Positions 45,317 to 56,342 of a stretch of 64,000 nucleotides of DNA are shown here, piece by piece. Each line of letters starts with the position of its first letter. Positions within the stretch are counted from its first letter, which is position 1. Source of the stretch: Gentiana macrophylla (lineage: Eukaryota; Streptophyta; Magnoliopsida; Gentianales; Gentianaceae); contig JAOBSW010000261.1 of NCBI GenBank assembly GCA_026214975.1, positions 48,727 through 112,726 on the forward strand, given 5' to 3'. A program made the position numbers and the translations under genes. A model generated the notes under the pieces. That model was not told the origin of the DNA, ran no database searches, and worked only from the letters and a program-made list of their open reading frames with translations.

Positions 45317-45320
45317 CACT
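45270..45320 (-). promoter_or_regulatory. (TA)n(TG)n tract with TATA box of the peptide gene
   Basis: TATATATATAT followed by GTGTGTGTGT on the plus strand. On the minus strand TATATATAGATACCC lies about 75-85 bp upstream of the start codon, a suitable TATA position for a short 5' UTR. The dinucleotide repeat may vary in length between individuals. Confidence 0.5.
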
Positions 45321-46260
45321 ATCTTAAAGAAAAGGTCTAAAATTAATTGATTTTGATGTATTCAAAAATAGGTCCAGCTGTTTTTTTTTTCCTTCTTGAA
45401 ACAAAATATTTGTATTACTAACGAAAAATGATTACAACCGGACAACCACCTGAAAACCACCCGCCAGCTAATAGGTAGAACCATACAAATAAAATCGATC
45501 ATAAAATTGTATGTATAAACCAGCTGGGCCTATACATACAATTATTCTTGTACCTGGATTGCCGTTCGATCTCCTTCGCTATATTCCAATTTTGAGTTTC
45601 AGGTTGCCTTATATTTGACATGTGCTTACTTTCTCAAACATTTTAAAATAAAAAAAAAAACAATTTGATAGAGAAACATATGACCTCGAAATTGACTCCA
45701 TCACCTTCAAGAAAAGAAAAAAAATGCAAAAAGAAAAATAAAAAAAAGTCGGAACCCGTGGAATGTTGGTGTATAGGCGGTCAAAGACCTTGTCTTTGAT
45801 TTGGACCATGATGAAATTACATCTGATTATGGGCCAATCGCCTCTCTCCTCAATCAGAAAAAAAGTCTACTAATATATGTAGTATGCATGTTGTTTGCCC
45901 CTCCCTTGATTTTTTATTTTTCTCTTTAAAAAATTTATTGCCTCCCTTATCCGAGATCCTACGTCCGCCTCTGTTTGGACGTGAAATTAATGTTGTATAT
46001 CGTGTGTATCAACTTCTCGTAACAAAAGAACACTAAAATACAAATATTGATTTACGTTATTAATAAAACTCTAAAGATGCATAGTGATCAAGGATCATTG
46101 GACTGAGGCTCAACCTTTAGTTTTTCCATTTAAATAAAAATAAAAATAAAAAATAAATAAAAAGATAGGGGGAATGAGGGAGAATGACAAAAATATTTCA
46201 TCAATTGAGTAAAGGGCGATCTTTTGAAACTTTTGCATAAAGGACAAAACTATTTATTCA
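45321..46260. other. Intergenic sequence, no gene seen
   Basis: AT-rich with A- and T-runs. The 66-residue frame at 45609-45809 is made of poly-Phe/Lys-type runs and is not credible. Confidence 0.5.
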
Positions 46261-46261
46261 C

Positions 46262-46450
46262 TCGTCGAAATTCACTTGTGTTCAAATTCACTGTTTAAAT
46301 TAATCTGAAATTCACTTTGTTAAATTCACTAATTTTCAAAATTCATTGTCGAAATTCACTAATTTTCGGGATTCACCGTTTAAATTCATCGTCAAAATTT
46401 CTCGATTTCGGGATTCACTGGGAGATTCACCGATTTTCGGATTCACTGCT
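46262..46450. repeat. Degenerate ATTCAC minisatellite
   Basis: About eleven copies of AATTCAC or GATTCAC at irregular spacings of about 12-25 bp, mixed with AATTTTCGG. Overlapping plus-strand frames (46317-46622, 46346-46534) come from the repeat and are not genes. Confidence 0.65.
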
Positions 46451-47333
46451 TGTCCTTCTCGCTATAAAATTATGCAATTGTCCTTCTCCTATAAAAATAT
46501 GTGTATTATCCCATTACTTAAAAATATTCCGTAATGTGTCCCTTATCCCTAATTTTCCAAAAAAGATATGTACGAGGAAATATGTCCATCTCCATTACAT
46601 GTGTAAAGTTCACAAAATTTGACACAAAATCACTATCAAAACATCGTAGATTACGAAGTAGTTTTTGTTTCGTTGTGCGTGCCAAATCTTGCCAGATCTT
46701 CAAATATGACATGTATGACCCAAAAAGATTTACGACGTGCATATATATATATATATACTAATCAGAAACCCGTGTGATGCATGGTGATTAAATTAAAATA
46801 TAAAAATAAAATATTAGAATATAATTATTTGGAAATGATAATTTTAAGTTAGAAAAGTAATGTTATATAGTATAGAACTTAGATAATCTATCCACACATT
46901 ACGTTGGTTTTGGTTTTGTTAAGGAAAAATAGACTATTTGAATAACTCATGAAAAAAGATTAGTTTTAATTTCAAATAAAAAAACTCACATACGAAACAC
47001 GCCTCCACTTGTTTTAAATTATTTACATAAGAAAACATAAATCAGCCGCAACCCTTACCTTAATCCACCAACACGTCAAGCTCCATTTATCTCCATCTCT
47101 GCCACCAACTTATCCCCTAAATCAACATAAACGACACCCGAAAAAATCTAAAACAACTCGAAAATGTTTTCTTGAAAAAACATGAATAACTGCAACCCTG
47201 CGCTTTCAAATTTTCTCCCAACCCCATGCATAAAAAAAAAGAAAAAACTTCGCCTCCCAACCCTTTTGACTAAATACACTTAGTTTAGATTTTACACAGG
47301 TTTTCAACATTTATTAAAGGAGCAATATCAAAA
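46451..47333. other. Intergenic sequence, no gene seen
   Basis: AT-rich, with a short TATATA run at 46741-46757 and no domain in any frame. The boundary with the Copia LTR is at TGCATTATTG, 47334. Confidence 0.5.
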
Positions 47334-47628
47334 TGCATTATTGACAATGTAGAAAAGTTATTATTTCAAAGAAAATGTAATTGTTGACTTGTTGTGTACA
47401 TGGATCCCCTATTTATACATTTTCTAGGACTGATCAACTTGTTAACAGTCAACAGGGAATATTCTGGAGAATATTCCGTCAATGAGGAATATTCTGTGGA
47501 ATATTCAGTCAACACAGAATATTCGGGGGAATATTCCAAGAATATTTGTAACTCTTGATTGTCGAAACTCCTATGCAATTTATCGCTTTGACTGGATGCT
47601 TTGACTGTCTTTATTAAGAAGTTTATCA
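47334..47628 (-). repeat. 3' LTR of a Copia element with GAATATTC array
   Basis: On the minus strand it starts TGATAAACTTCTTAAT at 47628 and ends TCAATAATGCA at 47334 (295 bp). The minus-strand TATA box GTATAAATAGG lies at about 47409-47419. Upstream of it lie the GAATATTC palindromes at 47457-47547. The 5' LTR is not in the window. Confidence 0.8.
47457..47547. promoter_or_regulatory. Array of GAATATTC palindromes (heat-shock-element-like) with TTGAC boxes
   Basis: Perfect GAATATTC at 47457, 47469, 47487, 47499, 47517 and 47529, and an imperfect one at 47540. Spacing alternates 12 and 18 bp, so the array is a 30-bp unit repeated three times. GAAnnTTC is the binding core of heat-shock factors. 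Between pairs the minus strand reads TTGACTG or TTGACGG (W-box core). The array ends about 40 bp upstream of the TATA box, in U3. Confidence 0.7.
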
Positions 47629-47642
47629 CCCCCCCTTCAAGC
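47629..47642 (-). promoter_or_regulatory. Polypurine tract of the Copia element
   Basis: The minus strand reads GCTTGAAGGGGGGG directly before the LTR start TGATAAAC. Confidence 0.8.
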
Positions 47643-48093
47643 TGGACTGGGAGTAAATGGAGTATAAGCCTAGTTGACGAGAGAGTTGATTGAAGCGTGG
47701 TGCGTAAATAGGCTTGGTGAAAATATCGGCTAACTGTTGCCTGGTAGAAATGCCTGTTGAAACGAGTAGGCCAACTTGAAACTTGTCCCGAATAAAATGA
47801 CAATCATGTTCTATGTGTTTGGTTCACTCTTGAAATACGGGGTTCTCCATAATATACCGTGAACTGTTATTATCACAAAATAATGGTATATGTAATGAAG
47901 GATGGACACCGATGTCGGAGAGGAGATAAAGTAACCACTGTATGTCGCATGATGTGGTGGCCATAGCTCGGTATTCCGCCTCCGTTGAACTGCGTGAAAC
48001 GGTGCTTTGCTTCTTGGCTTTCCAGGAAATTAAAGCCGGGCCTTAGAAGACGCACCAGCCGGTGATGGAACGGAGGGTGTCCGGGCATCCAGC
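47643..48093 (-). pseudogene. Copia RNase H
   Basis: Read on the minus strand: GWCVF, ISWKAKKQSTVSRSSTEAEY, RAMATTSCDIQWLLYLLSDI, IPLFCDN, TKHIEHDCHFIRDKFQVGLL, and RQQLADIFTKPIYAPRFNQL before the polypurine tract. This is the full Copia RNase H with its STEAEY and FCDN motifs. Stops and a small indel near 47830 and 48040 disrupt it. Confidence 0.85.
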
Positions 48094-49200
48094 CTAATCG
48101 GAGTCGGAATAGGCCTGTAAATCCAGTGAAGAGGGTACCCGGTGACCGGAATCAATGAAATCTTGAAGATTTATAGTAGATCCGGCAGGATAGAGCAACC
48201 CTTGACCTGGAGAGTTCTTGAGAAATCGAAGGAGGCGGACCGCTGCTTGTTGATGATTAATGGTAGGGCAATCAAGGAACTGAGACAGCTGTTGAAAGGC
48301 GAGGCTTATGTCCGGCCGAGTGAAGGTTAGGTAAATTAGTTTTCCAACCAAACTGTGATATCGGCTATTGTCCGTTAAGGGTTGAGAATCGTCCCTAGCA
48401 AGCTTGCTGCTTGAGACCATTGGGGTACCTGCCGGTTTGCATGCAAGAAGACCATGTTCGAAGAGAAGATCCATGGTGTATTAGCGCTGTGATAAGGTAA
48501 TTCCCTTCTTACTACGCGGCACTTCCACCCTCAAAAAGTAATGTAGTTTGGCAAGGTCTTTGATCTTGAATTCCTTGTCTAAATGTCTTAGATTTCTTGA
48601 ATAAGTGTCGTGTTTGGTCCGGTGAGGATAATTTCATCAACGTAGACTAACAGAGCGACCAAATCATCATTCTTGCCCATAGTGAAGAGGCTATAGTCAG
48701 TTTTAGATTGCTGAAACCCCAAAGTAATAAGATAGGAAGTGAGCCTTGCATTCCATTGGCGTCCAGCCTATTTTAACCCGTATAATGATTTCCGGAGTGT
48801 GCATACAACATTAGGAATGGTGGTGTCATACCCCGGGGGGTTTCATGTAAACCTCTTCTGGGAAATCACCATGGAGATGGGCATTATGATGTCTATTTGC
48901 TCAAAGTACCAATTTTTTGCAGCAGCTACGGCTATAAGGATCCTGACTGTTGTGAGTTTGGCAACAGGTACATAAGTGTCATGATAGGCCACCCCCAACT
49001 GTTGAGTATACCCCTTAGCCACGAGACGTGTCTTCAATCTCTCCACAGTCCCATTTGGTAGGTATTTCACCCTATAAACACATCTGCATCCAATTGGTGT
49101 CTTGCCTTTGGGTATAGAAACAACATCCCATGTATGATTATTCTGTAAAGCTCCAATTTCTACAATCCTGGCCTCTCTCTATTTGATGTCTTTGACTACC
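48094..49200 (-). pseudogene. Copia reverse transcriptase
   Basis: From 49200 downward: ALQNNHTWDVVSIPKGKTPI, RVKYLPNGTVERLKTRLVAK, GYTQQLGVAYHDTYVPVAKL, then TVRILIAVAAAKNWYFEQID. A frame break follows, then NPPGYDTTIPNVVCTLRKSL, a YLITLGF block, LVALLVYVDEIIL (YVDD changed to YVDE), and the clean frame 48474-48094 with LACKPAGTPMVSSSKLARDD and YLTFTRPDISLAFQQLSQFL. The Asp-to-Glu change in the catalytic YVDD and the stops mean it is dead. Confidence 0.87.
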
Positions 49201-49382
49201 TTTTGATAGCTAGCTGGTTCACCTGTAATATTTACACTCAAAGAAAACTTTTTGTATGCATGTGTAAGCAAATCATATGATACATACTCTTGAATAGGGT
49301 ATTTAGAAGTGGTGTGTGCAAAGGTTTGGTAACACACATAATCTTTAAGATAGTGTGGTGGTTGCTTGTGCCTGATAGACTG
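49201..49382 (-). pseudogene. Copia integrase-RT linker remnant
   Basis: The minus strand reads RHKQPPHYLKDYVC, YPIQEYVSYDLLTHAYKKFS and LSVNITGEPASYQKVVKD. P-LKDYVC followed by PASYQ-AV is the standard linker between integrase and RT in plant Copia. The upstream part is cut off at 49383 by an LTR, so integrase, protease, gag and the 5' LTR are absent. Confidence 0.75.
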
Positions 49383-49550
49383 TGTCGGACATATTTTATG
49401 TTTTAATGATGAGTGCCAGACTAGCTGTTATAGAGCAAAGAAAAAAAGATGTCTAGATTAAATGTATAGGTTTACTAGTGTTTGATCATTGTATAGGTTT
49501 GATCAAACAAGCACTGTAAAGAGGTCAGCTGACTTTATCAGCAGACCTAT
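49383..49550 (+). repeat. Sirevirus-type LTR, first part (split by two insertions)
   Basis: Starts TGTCGGACATATTTTATG, matching the minus-strand start TGTTGGGCATATTTTAAG at 6485. It is interrupted after CCTAT (49546-49550), the target duplication repeated at 56343-56347. It continues at 56343-56935 and again at 63822-64000, where the window ends. Confidence 0.8.
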
Positions 49551-51298
49551 TGTTGGTCCCTTGGAAAGACTAAGACAAGTTTAGAGGGGGTGAATAAACT
49601 TGTCACTAAAAACTTTACCTGAATTGGAATTACCCCAGGAACTGAGTTTCTCCGAAACTTTAAACTAATGCTCAGTTCAGTTTTGTTCATGTCCCTTAAC
49701 TTGTGTGGAGTTCAGCTAACTCAACTGAGTATAAGTCAATACAGACTTATTCTTAGTCCAGTTAACTGGCAGCGGATAGAACTAGCCTTTAGCGCAATAG
49801 ATGTGTCAATAAAGATCTCGAACCTCCTATGTATCGGTTTTGGCGACTCGACTCGGTGTCTAATGTTTGCTGAGTGAAGTGATGAAGTGATTATGCAATA
49901 ATTAAAACAATCACAGCACGAATGTAAATGCATAAAGTAAATCAACACAGGATTTGTTTATGGAATTCCGGGTGGTGTAATCCCGTACGCCTCCCCTTCT
50001 CCTATGGTGTAGGAGGTATCACTAGAAACTTGAGATAACCGTTACAAAATCCTAGCACAATGACAGTCCTTCACGACACCCTAGTTTCACTGCCTACACA
50101 TAATGAAGAAATGTAGGATTGCTCCTTCATTCTCGCACACCGATCCTTCGGAAGTGGAATGACTCTTCACTGACTCACCATCGACATACACACAAATCCA
50201 GCAGATCGCACTAACAAATTGTGGAAACCAAGTTGCAACCGTTTGAGGGAAGGTGGAATTGCTCTCCTCAAACTCTGCATAGCCAACCCTTTTTCACAAA
50301 GGTTAGGTTTAGAATTAATCAAAAGATTAATTCAGTGAGATATCTGATTCTTCTGGATATAGCATTTTAGCTCCAAGATGCCTTCTTCCCCCTTAATGGG
50401 TTACTGGATTTTTCTTATAAATCTCCAAGGCAATTCTGTTGGCTTCCCCTTTTCTAGATATGAAATCTGATTTCCTGGATCGGGATCTTTAGATATGTGT
50501 TTTTCAAAACTTCTCTGATCCACTCTCTTTCAATCCTTTTTCTCTGTGTATTTATAGGGGTGTTGTAACGGTCAACTAGCTCTTGTAGCCGTTACATTTG
50601 TCGTTTAGCCAACGTTCATATGTATGACCTTTTGTCGCGTTTGTCGTTTAAATTCAACAAGGCCTTAACTCAGTTTTCTACTCTTCTTCAAAACTGAGTA
50701 CCTTGTATCCTTGACATCCGACTTTTATTGACCAAGTTGGAGTACACCATTCAGGTTCCTTCTTCTCCTGATAACTGATAATCTTTGTCCTTAAGATTAT
50801 TCAGCTTTACATGATCTATAGTTCAGTTTCAGGTCACCACAGACTTGCCTGAATCCTGACTTATAGTCACGATTTAATCAGCTTCTAACTGAGTTTGCCA
50901 CCTCAGTTATTCAGTCTTCGACAACTGAGTCTGTGTCTCTTAGTTCTTCAGTCTTCTAGATAAGCCAACTGAGTCTGTGACCCTCAGCGAACTCATCTTC
51001 TTCTGTTTTCTCATAACTGAGTCTGCTCTCTCAGTTCTTCATATGTAAACTCAGTTTTCTTGTTGCGACTCAGCTGTTTGCCTAGTTCATATCTATTACA
51101 ATGCTTGTCCTGAAATGACCTATACAAGATTCGGACTCTAGATAGAGCTTATACATTTTTCTAGATCTGTTTCTTGCTTGCTTCTTCTTTATTATGCACT
51201 ATAATAATGACTAGTTATGATTTCATCGTCATGGGTTATAAGTAATCTTATTAATTACGTGACGAATCATCATCAAAACACAAATATTATTTCTAACA
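49551..51298 (-). repeat. 3' LTR of copy 1
   Basis: TGTTGGTCCC to TTTCTAACA on the plus strand. The minus-strand TATA box CCTATAAATACA lies at about 50548-50560. U3 carries many ACTGAG/CTCAGT motifs (about 50885-51075). Confidence 0.93.
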
Positions 51299-51313
51299 AT
51301 TTCCCCCTTTTTG
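51299..51313 (-). promoter_or_regulatory. Polypurine tract of copy 1
   Basis: The minus strand reads AAAAAGGGGGAAAT directly before the LTR start TGTTAG. This A5G5 tract is typical of Sireviruses. Confidence 0.85.
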
Positions 51314-51452
51314 ATGATGTTATCATAACCCTCCCTAAAAGCAATAATAAAGGAATAATGCAAGAAATCATAATGAAAACAATTAAGATAACAAACTAAA
51401 CAGCTGAGTTCATTACAAGATTATTCCACAATAAACTAAATCATTATAACGA

Positions 51453-53699
51453 TTACAAATTTTCTTTTTCCAAATCCATCAGTTTTTCTCCAACAAAGAT
51501 ACTTCTTTTTGTCTCAAGTAGTCTTCTTGCCTTTCCTTCTTCTTCTTCTTCTTCTGATTCTCCCTCTCTAGGCTTGATTTCCAAGTATTCATTGATCAAC
51601 TGATTCGCCTCTTCATTGTCCTGATTCTTAAATTTTATCAGGATCTCCTTGATCTCCTCATTCATTAACTTCTCTTCTTCTTCAGAAATCAAGTTATGTT
51701 TTCCTTTTTCAACCTTTCTTTCTGCTTTTATTTCAGCTTCCCCCCCAGTTATTGCCTTCAACTTTTCAAGAAATCTGACACAAATTACAAGCTTCTTTCT
51801 GATATTCAACACAGCTTTAACTGAGGCTTCTTCATCTTCCTCGGTTCTTTAAAAACTTCTTATGCAGTTAGCTTTTCGATCAGATTATCAATTTCTTCTC
51901 CATCTTGTTGAATGGTCAGTAGATCAGCATCTACTTGTTTATCTTGTTCTTCCACCAATTGTCTGGCATAGATTTCTTCAGCTTTATAACTTTCAGTTTC
52001 CTCTACCTTTTTATCAGCATTAGCATCATCTTCAGCTTTCTCTTCCCCCTTGTTTGAAGATATGCAAAAGCTTTCTTCAAACATTTTGCATAAGGTGATG
52101 ATGTTGGAGTATTTGTTTAAGCCTGGATAATGTGCTTTTCCAACCAGGTCATGTAGATTGTAGAGTTTTTGCTGTAGAGTCTGCATCAGACTTTCGATGA
52201 TCTCTTTTGCTACTTCCAATCTTTCTTCAATCTCAGTTTCTTGATGCTGAGATTCTTCATTTGCAGATTTGCTTGTAAATGCCTCATGAACTTGAGATGA
52301 GGAGCTTGGTTCTTGATAATGAAAATGAACATCATTATGTGACAGTTCCTTTTCATAATCAGCCTCGCAAAATTCAGTGTCTTCCAAAGCTTCTCTTTGC
52401 TCATCAGTGTATTCTCCATGCGTCTCAGTTGGGGGTTCACTTTCTTCAGTTTCTTCTCATTCACTGCCTTCAGTTTCATCATCAATCTGAATTACATCTT
52501 CAGTTTCAATTTTCTTAGCCTGAAGTTTGTTCCACATCCTCATTTGTCTTCTTAAGGTTCTGTCATCCAACCTTACAGTCTCACTTGAACTAGAATCTGA
52601 GATTTCACTTCTTTCTTCTTCAATGATTTTCCTCTTCTTCACTCCAGTGGGCACTGATTTGTGTTTTACTTCTGTTTGTGTGGATTTTGAAATGGAGAAA
52701 TGATCTAGTATCCTTTGAACTAGATAAGTGTATCCCTTTCTTAATAAAAACTTTTCTCTAGAAGCCTTTCTTCCTTTGGCTTTCTCAATTTCATCTTAAA
52801 CTTTTTTGATCAAATGATTGAGAACAAACTTGTTCCAATCAAATCTTTCTTCAAACCAAATGGCGTAGATCAGCTTTAGTTTATCTGTTGAGAGAGTGTA
52901 GAAATTTCGAGCATGACCAATGACATTTCTGGTCAGAAGGATCGTCAAGAATGCGAATTCTGGTCTCTGTTGGTAGATGGATCCAATGAAATTTTTCTCG
53001 TCCCTGTTAAGTGCTGTAACATTCCAAAGCTTGCCTTTTTCTTCATTTCCAAATGTTACAGATGAAGATCCTCCGATTATGTCCTAGCCAAAGACTAGTG
53101 AGATCAAATGTTCATCAACGTTAATGCTTTTGTCTTGAACGGTTGTCCTGAAGCTTTTTCCATTATTGGTGATTATGGCATTTTTGTAGAAATCTTTGAT
53201 GCCGTCTGGACACAAAGTAGTGACCTTTGTATCAATCAAGTTCTCCAATCCTTGAATTTTCTTGATTTTGCTTACAATCTGAGTCGACAGAGTGGAATTT
53301 GAAAATTTTTGACAGAAATCATCCAGACTTGTGGTGATTCCATCATCAATGTTGTATCGCTCCATGATTTTCTGAATTAGGAATTCTTAGGAGACTCTTG
53401 AGTGCTTTGAGATTGATTGAATAGAATTTTGTCAAGATTGCATTTTTCAATCGTCTTCAATATGAGAGTCGTGTCACAATCAATGAGATTTGTAGGGTTG
53501 TACATCTACTTTTTCTCTTAGATTGACACATGGCTTTGAGTGATTTGTCAGTCAGCTCAAGCGTCAAATGGTAGCTGGAAAGTTTTCTGCTTTTGACCAA
53601 TTTGTCCTTCATAAGCTTTTGTTTGGAAGTCAGTTCAGGATTCAGCATTGAAAACTGACTCATCCTGCAAAACAGTTTTAAGTTTTCTTCGGTACCCAT
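51453..53699 (-). pseudogene. Additional ORF of copy 1: PF20167-like domain plus acidic coiled coil
   Basis: In order on the minus strand: CRMSQFSMLNPELTSKQKLM (53699-53457), STQIVSKIKKIQGLENLIDT and GIKDFYKNAIITNNGKSF with NVDEHLISLVFG (53365-53084). Then come GSIYQQRPEFAFLTILLTRN, FYTLSTDKLKLIYAIWFEER and FDWNKFVLNHLIKK. A basic KKRKIIEEER follows, then TLRRQMRMWNKLQAKK and long Glu-rich helices with SLMQTLQQKLYNLHDL and FCISSNKGEEKAEDDAN, ending DLEKENL at 51453. The FY-N, hydrophobic and W-K-V blocks resemble the 'putative plant transposon protein' family; the match is by eye and weak. KKRK could act as a nuclear localisation signal. At least four stops or shifts interrupt about 700 codons. 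Confidence 0.6.
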
Positions 53700-54451
53700 A
53701 TCTTCTTGGGTCCGGCTGGATTAGTTACTGAAGTATTATTTTCAGTTTCTTGTTTGAGAGAATTAAGCCTTCTCAACTCTTTTCTAGATAAACCATTACG
53801 CTCAACCTTAGTTGATTTCACAAGGATTCTTTTAGATTTGTTATCTTTGATTTCTTTGTGTAATCTACTAGGTCTTCCAGTATCTTGGTGTCTAGAGTTT
53901 ATACTCTTTGAAATCTCAAGACTGGGTAGGGGTGGGGAATCATCATTGCTTTTGTCAAATTTACTAGACATTAATCTTCCAGCAAGATTTGACATCTCAG
54001 TTTCAAGAAACTTATTCCAATCTTTTGCTTTGTCAAGTTCTACGTCTTCTATGTCTTTGAGTTTTTCGGTTAACTTGACAAGTTCAGAATTTCTCTGACT
54101 GAGTTCAGCGAATGATAACTGAGTTGAAGAATGTACCTTTTCATGATGGTTTGTTGCAGTTTTAAAATCTGAGTGTACAACCTTTTGTTGCTCTAATGAA
54201 TCTTTTATTATAACTTGCAACAACTTCTTTTCTTCTTCTGATGAAGGGTCTCTCTGTGATGGAATTCTTCTGGATTTGTCCATATAAACGTTGAAGTTTG
54301 TATCCATATCATCACTGAGTTGAGGTTCTGGATTTGTATGCAGATTTGTCATACTGAACCTCTCAAATAATTGATCCTGAAAATCATATACCTTTTGCAA
54401 ACAATAAGTCAGGGGGTAAATAAGCCAACTTCTAATTCTAGATGTAGTCAT
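53678..54451 (-). CDS. Sirevirus gag C-terminal region, copy 1
   Basis: 257 residues. The middle is helical and charged (LSQRNSELVKLTEKLKDIED). The end reads KSTKVERNGLSRKELRRLNS, then TNPAGPKKIWVPKKT. The GPKKIWVPK motif is the well-known end of gag, just before the protease, in Sirevirus-type Copia elements. The N-terminal UBN2 domain and zinc knuckle are missing, so only the C-terminal third or so remains. The frame begins about 145 bp after the primer-binding site, as a deletion would leave it. The next frame (additional ORF) starts at 53699, overlapping this end by 22 bases. Confidence 0.65.
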   Translation of the reverse strand: MTTSRIRSWLIYPLTYCLQKVYDFQDQLFERFSMTNLHTNPEPQLSDDMDTNFNVYMDKSRRIPSQRDPSSEEEKKLLQVIIKDSLEQQKVVHSDFKTATNHHEKVHSSTQLSFAELSQRNSELVKLTEKLKDIEDVELDKAKDWNKFLETEMSNLAGRLMSSKFDKSNDDSPPLPSLEISKSINSRHQDTGRPSRLHKEIKDNKSKRILVKSTKVERNGLSRKELRRLNSLKQETENNTSVTNPAGPKKIWVPKKT

Positions 54452-54594
54452 TGAAATTAAACTAAGTGTTTTTACAACTGATATAGTGAGGGGTCTTCAA
54501 CAACTGGTTGCTTCGATATCAAGTGTTGGTATCGAAAATAATTGATGACCAGCTATCTTACAAAGCAGTAGATCTCCTCCAAAAAGAAGGAACC

Positions 54595-54606
54595 GCTCCG
54601 ATACCA
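54595..54606 (-). promoter_or_regulatory. Primer-binding site of copy 1
   Basis: The minus strand reads TGGTATCGGAGC two bases after the LTR. It is one base off TGGTATCAGAGC; the sister copy has the exact site. Confidence 0.8.
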
Positions 54607-54608
54607 AT

Positions 54609-56342
54609 TGTTGGTCCCTTGGAAAGGCTAACACAAGTTTAGGGGGGGTGAATAAACTTGTCACCAAAAAAATTTCCTGAATTGGAATTACCCTAGGAAC
54701 TGAGTTTCTCCGAAACTTTAAACTGATGCTCAGTTCAGTTTTGTTCCTGTCCCTTAACTTGTGTGGAGTTCAGCTAACTCAACTGAGTATAAGTCAATAC
54801 TGACTTATTCTTAGTCCGCTTAATCTGGCGGCGGATAGAACTAGCCTTTAGTGCAATAGATGTGTCAATAAAGATCCGAACCTCCTATGTATCGGTTGCA
54901 GCCGACTCTGTCTAATGTTAGCCGAGTGAAGTGATGAAGTGATTATGCAATAATTAAAACAATCACAAAGATTTAATATAAATGCATAAAGTAAATCAAC
55001 ACAAGATTTGTTTATGGAAGTTCCGGGTGGTGTAATCCCATACGTCTCCCCTTATCCTGTGGTGTAGGAGGTATCACTAGAATCTTGAGATAACCGTTAC
55101 AAAATCCTAGCACAATGACAGTCCTTCACGACACCCTAGTTTCACTATCTACATATAATGAAGAAATGTAGGATTGCTCCCTTCATTCTGCACACTGATC
55201 CTTCGGAGGTGGAATGACTCCTTCACCAGCTCACCATTGACATACACACAAATCCAAGAATCGCACTAATCATTGTGGCAACCAAGTTGCAACCATTTGA
55301 GGCAAGTGGAATTGCTCTCCTCAAACTATGCACAGCCAACCTTTTTTCACAAAGGTTAGGTTTAGAATTAATCAAAAGATTAATTCAGTGAGCTGTCTGA
55401 TTCTTCTGGATATAGCGTTGTAGCTCCAAGATGCCTTCTTCCCTCTTAATGGGTTACTGGATTTTTCTTATAAATCTCCAAGGCAATTATTGGCTTCCCA
55501 TTTTCTAGATATGAAATCTGATTTCCTGGATCTGGATCTTTAAATATGTGCTTTTCAAAACTTCTCTGATCCACTCTCTTTCAATCCTTTTTCTCTGTGT
55601 ATTTATAGGGGTGTTGTAATGGTCAACTAGCTCTTATAGCCGTTACATTTGTCTTTTAGCCAACGTTCATATGTACGACCTTTTGTCGTTTTGTCAGTTT
55701 AAATTCAACAAGGCCTTAACTCAGTTTTCTACTCTTCTTCAAAACTGAGTATCTTGTATCCTTGACATCCGAATTTTATTGACCAAGTCGGAGTACACCA
55801 TTCAGCTTCTTCTTCTCCTGATAACTGATAATCTTTGTCCTTAAGATTATTCAGATTTACATGATCTATAGTTCGGGCCAGTCACCACAGACTTGCCTGA
55901 ATCCTGACTGATAGTCATGATTTAATCAACTTCTAATTGATTTTGCCACCTCATTTCTTCTCAGATTCAACAACCTGAGTCCGTGGTCTCTTAGATCTTG
56001 ATCTTCTAGATAAGCCTCATCGAGTCTATGACCTCGGCGAACTCATCTTCTTCGCTTTTTCATAACTCGAGTCTCCGCTCCTCGTTCTTCATATATAAAC
56101 TCGCTTTTCTTGTTGCGACTCAAATTGCTTGCCAAGTTCCTATCTATTACAATGCTTGTCTGAAATGACCTATACAAGATTCAGACTCTAGATAGAGCTT
56201 ATACATTTTTTCTAGACTGTTTCTTGCTTCTTCTTTTATTATGCACTATAACAGCTAGTTATGATTTCATCATCATGGGTTATATGTAATCTTATTAATT
56301 ACGTGACGAATCATCATCAAAACACAAAAATTATTTCCAACA
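54609..56342 (-). repeat. 5' LTR of copy 1
   Basis: TGTTGGTCCC to TTTCCAACA. Pair of 49551-51298. The U3 motif region (55945-56125) differs from its partner mainly by CTGAG/CTCAG to CGAG-type changes. Confidence 0.93.

Larger units (their letters stand above)
49551..56342 (-). mobile_element. Non-autonomous Sirevirus-like retrotransposon, copy 1
   Basis: LTRs of 1748 and 1734 bp (49551-51298 and 54609-56342) have a perfect duplication CCTAT (49546-49550 and 56343-56347). A primer-binding site lies left of the right LTR and a strong polypurine tract right of the left LTR, so it reads on the minus strand. The 3.3-kb internal region encodes only a gag C-terminal piece and a long additional ORF; protease, integrase, RT and RNase H are absent. 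A sister copy lies at 56936-63821 with the same structure, so the deletion form itself has multiplied. Confidence 0.92.

Noticed and set aside
46317..46622. 101-residue plus-strand frame
   Set aside because: Produced by the ATTCAC minisatellite; a second frame is open over the same repeat.
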